From Hyphodiscus hymeniophilus (Eukaryota; Ascomycota; Leotiomycetes; Helotiales; Hyphodiscaceae): 64,000 nt of DNA. Position 1 is the first letter of the stretch. Each line of letters begins with the position of its first letter. Made by a program: the position numbers and the translations under genes. The stretch is taken from NCBI GenBank assembly GCA_016508695.1, contig VNKQ01000007.1, positions 1,550,001 through 1,614,000 of the forward strand. Reading direction: 5' to 3'. The notes beneath the pieces were generated by a model. It was not told where the DNA came from. It saw only the letters and a list, made by a program, of their open reading frames with translations, and ran no database searches. Of this stretch, positions 57,499 to 64,000 are shown in pieces.

Positions 57499-57928
57499 GA
57501 TTGAAGACAGGCAGGTAAGAATTGTTGGACTGGCTTGCGTGACTTGCGTCGTACTTCTGTCAAAATACACCTTATCCTGAGATAGGTGGATCAATCTCAC
57601 CCCGCCCTACAGTAAGTAGGTAGGTAGGTAATCATGTAATCAAGTACATAAGGTAATCATAGTGACCCTCCAGCCCTCCTCGAAGAGGCAGGTCCGTGCA
57701 GGCATGGGTGGCACAGACTTTCAAAGAAATCACACGTAAGACCAATGCCAGAAGAGCGATATTCCGCAGTCGTGGTGATATCACGATACCTTGAAGCTGC
57801 GGCATAGCTAGGGTACCTGCCAAGAAACGCGAAAGGCGAGGTGTAGAGGACGACTACGCAATATATCTCGAAAATTGGAGTTCGCAGATGGAATCACAAC
57901 GGTTTTCATATACTGACTTTACCTTATA
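57499..57928. other. intergenic with short TAGG repeat
   Basis: A GTAGGTAGGTAGGTA microsatellite is at 57616-57630. No gene is seen. It holds the bZIP promoter and the 3' flank of riboflavin synthase. Confidence 0.5.
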
Positions 57929-58673
57929 TTACTTTCCGCTCTTTAACCTTTCGTCGAAGATTCTCTCCACCATTTTCTGCAGTATAGCTGGCTCTCCGCT
58001 GCTGCCCTTAGAAAAGTAGCCCTCCACAGCCTTCTCAACGTATTTGCCAATCTGATCAACCTCCACATTGACATCTTCGCCAGGCTTCTTGCCTGCGGTA
58101 ACAATCTTTTCTTGTGTGTATGATATCAGCATGACCTCCCACCAGCCACCTTCATCATCAACCCGAGTGACTGTCAAGCTCGCTCCATCAAGTGTAATAA
58201 ATCCCTTTTCGACCACATATCTCAGCACACTCTTATCTCTTGGCTTCAACCTGAACGTCAAGGCTTCCCCATCTGGTTCCACCTTCAATATTGATGCAAC
58301 AGAATCGACATGTCCTTGTACGAAGTGCCCTCCCATCCGTGTACTCGCCGATACCGCTCGCTCGAGATTGACGTTGCTGTTTTGTTTGAGTGATCCGAGA
58401 TTTGTTCGTCTTAGAGTCTCCGGAGCCACGCCGACTTTGAAGGTGTTCTTGTCAAAAGAGGTCACGGTAAGACATGCGCCATTAACACTGATACTGTCGC
58501 CGAGAGTGCAATCTTCAAGAATTTCAGAGGCGTTGGCGATGGTGAGTGTTGTGCCTCCATCTTCTGGTTGAGTATTGAGTTCGGAGACGACTTGGGATTG
58601 TCAGCCACGAAGCTTCACAGGATGAGCTGTTGGGACATATACCTCCTAACGTTTCAACAATTCCTGTAAACAT
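57929..58673 (-). CDS. RIB5: riboflavin synthase
   Basis: Exons 58643-58673 (31 nt) and 57929-58590, joined over a 52-nt intron, give 230 residues. The first exon supplies the near-universal start MFTGIVETLG, which is missed if the ORF alone is read. Two lumazine-binding repeats follow: GDSISVNGACLTVTSFDKNT with FKVGV and ETLRRTNL, and then HFVQGHVDSVASI with GFITLDGASLTVTRVDDEGG. The enzyme converts two 6,7-dimethyl-8-ribityllumazines to riboflavin as a homotrimer in the cytosol. The C-terminal helix KMVERIFDERLKS is present. It is divergent from the GH5 gene. Confidence 0.95.
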
Positions 58674-59381
58674 GATAACTTACTTTGGATGTTGACGTAC
58701 ATACCTAGACTTTGGTCCATGTCAATCCACCCCTAGCACCCCACGCGCAAAATGGTTAATCCGCTTCTAACCCCATTCGTCTCCAAGCTCCAACATAACA
58801 TCTGCTTACTTATCATCACAATGGAAACATATTTCAAAACATGGATGTACCCTATGATGTCCTTATGACGCTAGGGTTGCTAATATCCCGAACAATCGTA
58901 AGTACGAGTCGACGACGCCTTTCCGTTTTCACGATGCGGATGCTTTTCTTCCGCAAGCTTCTCCTGTCACGGATGGATTATTACTTCCCTCATCGTAGCA
59001 CTCTCGGTTGATCTTGATAGTTCATATCACCGTGCAGAACACCAATTTTCCCAACCAATAGGTGTCCGGCACTTCAGGCTTGTCTCTGTCATCTCAAGAA
59101 AGGCAACTCCCTAAAGCGTGGAGAGCATGCGGACCTCCTTAATTTTGGGATACACCTCATGGATTCTGAACTCATTCCCCTCTCTGATGCCCCTTTGCAT
59201 ACTATCAAATCCCCTCCATCTCGTATTCAATTCTTTGGAAGACCCGTATCCCCGCATTTCAACTTTCATAAGGCCATGGTGGTGATGACTTCATCCATGG
59301 TCACATCCGGCAAAACGTTTATTAAAGCCCTGCCAACCCCAGACATTTTCCCTTTTCGTGTGCTGCGTTCAGCATAACACA
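58674..59381. promoter_or_regulatory. divergent region between riboflavin synthase and GH5 genes
   Basis: About 700 bp containing both promoters. The 72-codon ORF at 59159-59377 has no domain and ends at the GH5 start; it is probably chance. Confidence 0.45.
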
Positions 59382-60868
59382 ATGGCTGCATTCACACTCG
59401 CAACTCTGGCATTTATAGCCCTTGCAAGAGCCTCTCCAGCCTGGGGATCATCCCAAACAAAACCCCTGAGTTCGGCCATCAGTTCCGTCTTTCCTCCTGG
59501 AGAACCGTTGACTTCTGAAATTCTTGCCACGTTCCTTCAACCCAGTGAGGCGGATATCGCACGAAGCTCGTACGTTTACCGAGACGGGACTTCTCTTCGA
59601 CTACTTGGGGATCACTGGACTGCAAGCGGAGCCAACGTATACTGGCTTGGGCTTGATGAAAATGTTGTCCCACCCGCTGGACAACCATTCTATGCCCCAT
59701 TCAACGCAAGCTACCCAAGCAAGGGGCGAACAGTTGAGATCATGGCAACACTTGTCACGATGGGGGCGAAGTTGATCAGAAGCCAGACATTAGGTGTCAG
59801 CGTAGGGAATCCACTGAGTTTGATGCCAGCACTTGGAGTCTATAATCAGCAGGCTTTCGAGAGCATCGATTGGGCTGTGTGGCAAGCGCGGCAGCATGGG
59901 TTGAGGATTATTGCACCATTGACTGATGACTATGTAAGTTGCCCCGAGTATGAACAATCCTTAGAGGAGCGGCGCTAATTAGTCCAGAATTATTATCACG
60001 GTGGAAAGTTCTCTTTCCTGCGTTTTGCGGGCTTTAACATAACAGGCAGTGAATCTCCGCTGCCGCCAGAAACAATGGAATTTTACACAAACACATCCAT
60101 TATCAATGATTTCAAGTCTTACATTCAGCATCTTCTGACGCATGTCAATCCTTACACAGGGCTCACGTATGCCCAAGACCCCACAATCATAGGATATGAG
60201 ACAGGAAATGAACTCAGTGGTCTTGAATTTGGAGACAAAGACGTTCCAGTCGAATGGACACGCGAGATCTGTCAGTTCATCAAGAAATTGGGGCCTCATA
60301 AGCTGTGCATCGATGGTACCTATGGAGTTAACACCACTCATTTTGCAGTCTCAGAGGTGGATATCTTCTCGGATCACTTCTATCCCCTCAATACAACACT
60401 TCTGAATTCCGACATCGCTGAAGTTGAAAGCGCCAATCGAGTGTATTTGGCCGGAGAAATTGATTGGACCGGCCTAAATGGCGGGAAAACACTGCAGGGC
60501 AGCAGTCTAGCCGATTTCTACGGGACGATTCTCAGCAGACAGAATATGACCAGACCGGTTGTGGCTGGGAGTTTGTTTTGGAGTTTATTTGGCCATGACG
60601 TACCAAATTGCGAGGTGATTTGCAACCGAGTCTCATGAACTTGAATCCCAGACTAACCTGGTAATTGTAGATTTACGTTGACCACGCTGACGGCTACACA
60701 ATGCAGTATGGAAACCCAACGAACACTGACACAGTGGATTCCAAGATTAGTCTAGTCAGGGAGCACTATTTCGCGATGCAGAATATCACAGTGGATTCTT
60801 ATCTGCCAGCGGTTGCATGTCCTCATAATTTCATACCTGGCTATGATGCAGAATACACGTACTACTGA
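59382..60868 (+). CDS. secreted GH5-type glycoside hydrolase, endo-beta-mannanase-like
   Basis: Exons 59382-59933, 59988-60614 and 60671-60868, all at phase 0 with 54- and 56-nt introns, give 458 residues. A signal peptide (MAAFTLATLAFIALARASPA) is followed by RDGTSLRLLGDHWTASGANV, with YWLGLDEN, the first strand of a GH5 barrel as in mannanases. The likely acid/base Glu is in GYETGNELSG, the substrate His/Tyr in FSDHFYPLN, and the nucleophile Glu in VYLAGEIDWTG. A final exon gives the last helix and Tyr-rich end. The family cuts beta-1,4-mannans or other beta-glycans outside the cell; substrate is inference. A Met 8 codons upstream is in frame, but the chosen one gives the better signal peptide. 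It lies next to the amylosucrase pseudogene, convergent with it. Confidence 0.87.
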
Positions 60869-61188
60869 GCGAGAAGCAGGAGTTCACAGGACATGTCATT
60901 TTAACCATTCTAATATATCAAACCAAAGTTTCCATTCAATGCGATCCTAGTACCGCAGCCATAGATACTGATGAGCCCTCAGTTGTACTCCTTCCCTCCT
61001 CAAATCAATCATGAAGGCAGTCACCGAATCCCTCGCTTCTTCTGCATATCCCATAAATCGATCTCAACTTATCCATTCTGGAGTACCGGAAAAATTACAC
61101 AAACATAGCACTGGTCTCTCAATCCCGATACTTTGATACCCCAGGACTTTCTAGTTCGTGGTATAGAAACCCACTACTTGTCCACCCT
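60869..61188. other. intergenic
   Basis: The 3' flank of the GH5 gene and of the pseudogene. The missing C-terminal domain of the amylosucrase is not visible here. Confidence 0.5.
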
Positions 61189-62166
61189 TCAGCGCTCCGT
61201 CTCTTTACGAAGTTTGATCAGCTGCTTTAAACCAGCGAAGAGAGGGCCGGGGATAGTAGATAGATCGTTCCTCGAAGCGTAGCGATCCGAAGGGTATTTG
61301 GGGCGATTGACCCAGCGAGAGTCATCGAATTTGGAGGGGTCGTTAATATATGAAGAATCATTTAGTATCCCCACCTCATCACCGAGGTAAAGAAGCAGAA
61401 TTCCACCTATAGACATAGCGATACTATTCGCTAGCAGCACTCTCTTTAACGCCCCTTCTTGGCCGCTTTCTAAACCCGCGAGAGAAGCTATCGTCCCTGA
61501 GATCACATAGTCCCTAGTTCGAGGGTTGTCTTAAAAAGGAACACCACGAGCAAATAATCTAGGATAACGGTTTACGAAGAAAGTATTTAAAAAGCGTCGG
61601 TGGGAGGCACCATCTTTGCCAAGCTCGAGATTATCTGTGTCGGAAAACGTCCATCCTATATCATCATAAGATCGTATATATTTAACCCATGCACAGCCTT
61701 GGGAGATATTGTGCCTGCGTTCAGGAGCTTGAGAGAGCATTGAAGCGTCTCGAGTTGCGAGAGCCTCCCATGTCAAGGCCATTTGCAGCGGATTTAAGCA
61801 AAGGTGACATTCGTAGCGATCGATACTGAATAATGATCGACGTAACAAACTCCCCAAGCATCTTATTAGATATATAATATTTAGGATTATATCCTTGCTC
61901 TTTATCAGGCTCCTTCAGATTTTTTGGACGATCCCGCCAACTCAACTCTGTGCGAGGAGAGTCATCAGATCCACGATTTGGTCTAGACAGTCTTTTCGAT
62001 GGCCGTAAAGCTCTGTGAAAATCCCGAAATTTGCGACGAAGTTCATGTCAAAGCGATTGCGGAAATCGGCATCTTAAAGAACTTCGCTGCCTTCATTGGT
62101 GAGATTGAGCTGCTCCTTTATGTATGCTCGTGCCGCTGTGGCTTGTTGTTCTCGAGAAAGACTCAT
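61189..62166 (-). pseudogene. amylosucrase (GH13 subfamily 4) pseudogene with large internal deletion
   Basis: Reading the minus strand, fragments of one amylosucrase appear in the right order. MSLSREQQATAARAYIKEQL starts at 62166 and stops at TAA 62074-62076; the same frame goes on with DADFRNRFDMNFVANFGIFT. A frameshift near 61945 leads to SWRDRPKNLKEP and YYISNKMLGEF. A jump near 61835 gives NPLQMALTWEALATRD, then YDDIGWTFSDTDN, HRRFLNTFFVNRYPRLFARG and VPF. An in-frame TAA follows at 61531-61533, and the frame continues with DNPRTRDYVISGTIASLAGL, LLYLGDEVGILND and DDSRWVNRPKYPSDRYASRN. The jump removes roughly 200 residues, the barrel section with the catalytic nucleophile and acid/base. 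The end is also missing after LIKLRKETER. At least two nonsense codons, one frameshift and a deletion make it dead. Characterised amylosucrases are bacterial enzymes making alpha-glucan from sucrose. Confidence 0.88.
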
Positions 62167-62731
62167 ATTAAATGAGAAGAAGAAAGAAAAAGTTCCAACG
62201 CGCTGTACACAAAAGGAGGAGACACGGAAACGTGTTAGAGACTGGTGAACGACGGGCAATACTTGAAGGTACCACGGGCAACCTCTAGTTTGCCCATTAT
62301 CAGCTTTACTTCATCGAGAATTGAGCCGTGGCCGCCGCTTGCAAAAGTACCTACCTAGGTATGAAAGGAGAAATGGTCGGCTTAATTTCGAGGGGAATCT
62401 CTGTCACGTGGCTGGTATGGGCCTTACCTACCTTAAGGTAGATCTCTTTACGACCTCTCGACATTCTATTGTCATGACGCAGGATGTTGTCCATATTCTA
62501 CTTTTTGAACTCGACGTATTTCTAGACAATGGATTTCGCTGTGCAAGCTTCCAATACTGGTAGCATTTACTGAACTCGAAACAAACTCTCTTGATTATAA
62601 GCCTCGAGAGCCGATCATGTATACCCTGAAACAGAGAATAGAGAAAAGGCTTGAGAGAATTTGTTTTGCTTTGACAAATCTTTGAATTATGCATTAACAT
62701 CAGCTTAAATATTCGAATTCACCCCTGAAGC
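62167..62731. other. intergenic with repeated TACCTA motifs
   Basis: It carries CTACCTAGGTA at 62351 and a second palindrome, TACCTTAAGGTA, near 62430. No gene is supported. Confidence 0.5.
62351..62361. repeat. CTACCTAGGTA motif, copy 3
   Basis: Exact third copy of the 11-mer. It is preceded by GTAC, so the run reads GTACCTACCTAGGTA, and it lies about 80 bp from the related palindrome TACCTTAAGGTA. Confidence 0.6.
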
Positions 62732-63857
62732 TCAAGCCTTGAGCCGCGTCCCAGCGATGTCATCTTGTGCGTCCTTAAGTAAAAAACTATCACCTGTTAG
62801 CAAAGCCTCTCAAATAAGGAGCTCAGAATCACCCACTTGTAGAAGATAATCGTCGGAGCCACAGTCCCGAGATGCCATAGACTATGCGCATCAAGGCAAC
62901 CCCATAGAGGCGGGAAGTCCAGCAATTCGAAGCTCATAGCGACCAGAACCCACGCAACCACCAACCCCGGCCACGTAGCCCAAGCTCGTCCAGACTTCCT
63001 GTATTTCTCAAAACTGAACCAAGTCCACATCAGGTTGTGTATGACTCCAACGACAACATTCGCGACGATATTGTATGTGTAATCCCAATTGTACCATTTC
63101 AGGTATGTTACGTGTGCCACAAATATCGAGATACACAGTACTGTCCATGCGCGCAGGATAGACTTCGACTTCTTGCCGCCTAGGTCCATGCGAAATAGTC
63201 GGATCGTAGTGTAGTACAGCCCATAGAGAACACTTGCGCCAGCCGCAAAATAATCCAATTCCTCAGTAAGACTGAAATCTCTGATGTGAAAGATCATACT
63301 GAACACCCAACTCGCCATGCCAAAGTATGCCAACTGAACATAGTATTTACGCAATGTATATGAGGCTGGGATGTTCGAGGTGATCTTCGACAAGCCGTTT
63401 TGATGTGCGAGGAAATTAAGCAAGGAGAAGAAGACTGAGAAGGGTTCTTGCATGCCCAAAAAGCGGTAGAAAGGCCATTTCCCGTGGAATTGGACGATAG
63501 GTTCGGATGCTGCGACGCGTTGGTCGGTTATTATGTGTTGGCAGGTGTAGTCGCATTCCTGTGAGCAGTCCCAGAGTAGGAGACGGTGGAGAATAGCTGC
63601 AAGAGTTAGCTTGGCATAGGCTTTTGTAGGATGGACATACGAATTGCTGTGGTTTTGCCATATGCACAATTTTCTTGCCTGCAGACCTGGTCTTGTTAAC
63701 GAAGACGCCAGCGAAGGAGTATGATTTTGTACAGTACCTCAACGCATTGGCGGAATTCTGGTAGACGATCACCCGCCGAAGCATTGACATGAGAGATGAG
63801 AAAAATTAGAGCTACGATACCAGAAAAGAGCTGGCGTAGGCTCTCTCTGAGAATCAT
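62732..63857 (-). CDS. PER1: Per1/PGAP3-like GPI-anchor lipid remodelling protein
   Basis: Exons 63738-63857, 63641-63686, 62833-63596 and 62732-62773 give 323 residues. A signal peptide (RQLFSGIVALIFLISHVNAS) is followed by AGDRLPEFRQCVEVCRQENC, LLLWDCSQECDYTCQHIITD and HGKWPFYRFLGMQEPFSV, all Per1 signatures, then several membrane segments with AHSLWHLGTVAP near the end, carrying His residues conserved in this hydrolase family. Per1 removes the unsaturated acyl chain from GPI anchors in the ER so that lipid exchange can occur, which GPI proteins such as GH72 enzymes need. The last exon of 42 nt (DAQDDIAGTRLKA) replaces an unspliced tail ending LFERLC and matches the usual end of fungal homologues. 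Confidence 0.9.
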
Positions 63858-64000
63858 TTTGGTGTAGCGTGTGCTTGTGAGAGCTTCCGGTTATTCCACC
63901 GCGGCTTGATGATACGTTGAGGCTCGCTTACTGTACTACGAAGTACTTAAGGTAATCGTTCGGTTTTTGACCTCCTGCAAACCCGAATTATTACGATTAC
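63858..64000. other. 5' flank of PER1
   Basis: The remaining bases to the window edge are probably PER1 leader and promoter. Nothing else is visible. Confidence 0.4.

Noticed and set aside
48740..58673. Possible metabolic gene cluster around LCB2, the oxidoreductase and the bZIP factor
   Set aside because: The genes in between (MUS81, phosphoacetylglucosamine mutase, riboflavin synthase) are housekeeping and orientations alternate; no backbone synthase, transporter or P450 is present.
1..64000. CRISPR array, phage or bacterial defence system
   Set aside because: No regularly spaced repeats and the DNA is clearly fungal.

Overview
The window looks like nuclear DNA of a filamentous ascomycete (Pezizomycotina). 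Most genes carry short introns of about 45-60 nt with GT donors, CTAAC/CTGAC-type branch sites close to the acceptor, and AG acceptors. The gene set is eukaryotic and fungal (GH72 glucanosyltransferase, Brf1, Per1, a fungal bZIP, Mus81). Two AT-rich tracts hold transposase genes riddled with TAG/TAA codons, as repeat-induced point mutation (RIP) leaves them. The exact order or genus is not visible to me; Leotiomycetes is only a guess.

Layout. 1-1.1 kb: right part of a RIP-decayed piggyBac-like transposon. 1.9-2.0 kb: a tRNA-His-like gene with a disrupted anticodon arm. 2.4-8.1 kb, minus strand: a kinesin, a 176-bp foldback element, and a TBC Rab-GAP. 8.1-12.2 kb: no supported gene. 12.2-17.8 kb: a GPI-anchored GH72 (plus) facing a secreted GH92 alpha-mannosidase (minus). 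20 kb: a small SRPBCC protein. 23.5-27.2 kb: two lineage-type fungal proteins of unknown function. 28.3-33.5 kb: a broken gene fragment next to a 3.1-kb RIP-decayed hAT transposon. 34-64 kb: a gene-rich stretch with an acidic nuclear protein, Brf1, PRMT1, an NTF2-like mitochondrial-type protein, serine palmitoyltransferase LCB2, an old-yellow-enzyme, Mus81, phosphoacetylglucosamine mutase, a bZIP factor, riboflavin synthase, a GH5 mannanase-like enzyme, an amylosucrase pseudogene and Per1.

Functionally the window is mostly unrelated housekeeping genes. There is a loose theme of cell-wall and glycan work: GH72 beta-1,3-glucan remodelling, GH92 mannosidase, GH5, the UDP-GlcNAc-pathway mutase, and Per1, which remodels the GPI anchors that GH72 proteins need. 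I see no secondary-metabolite cluster, CRISPR array or clearly new defence system. The most unusual items are the decayed amylosucrase, a gene of bacterial-type family with a large internal deletion and nonsense codons; the foldback element and a second copy of its end; the interrupted tRNA; and a repeated CTACCTAGGTA palindrome. Exon joins below were worked out by hand from reading frames and splice signals and have no transcript support.
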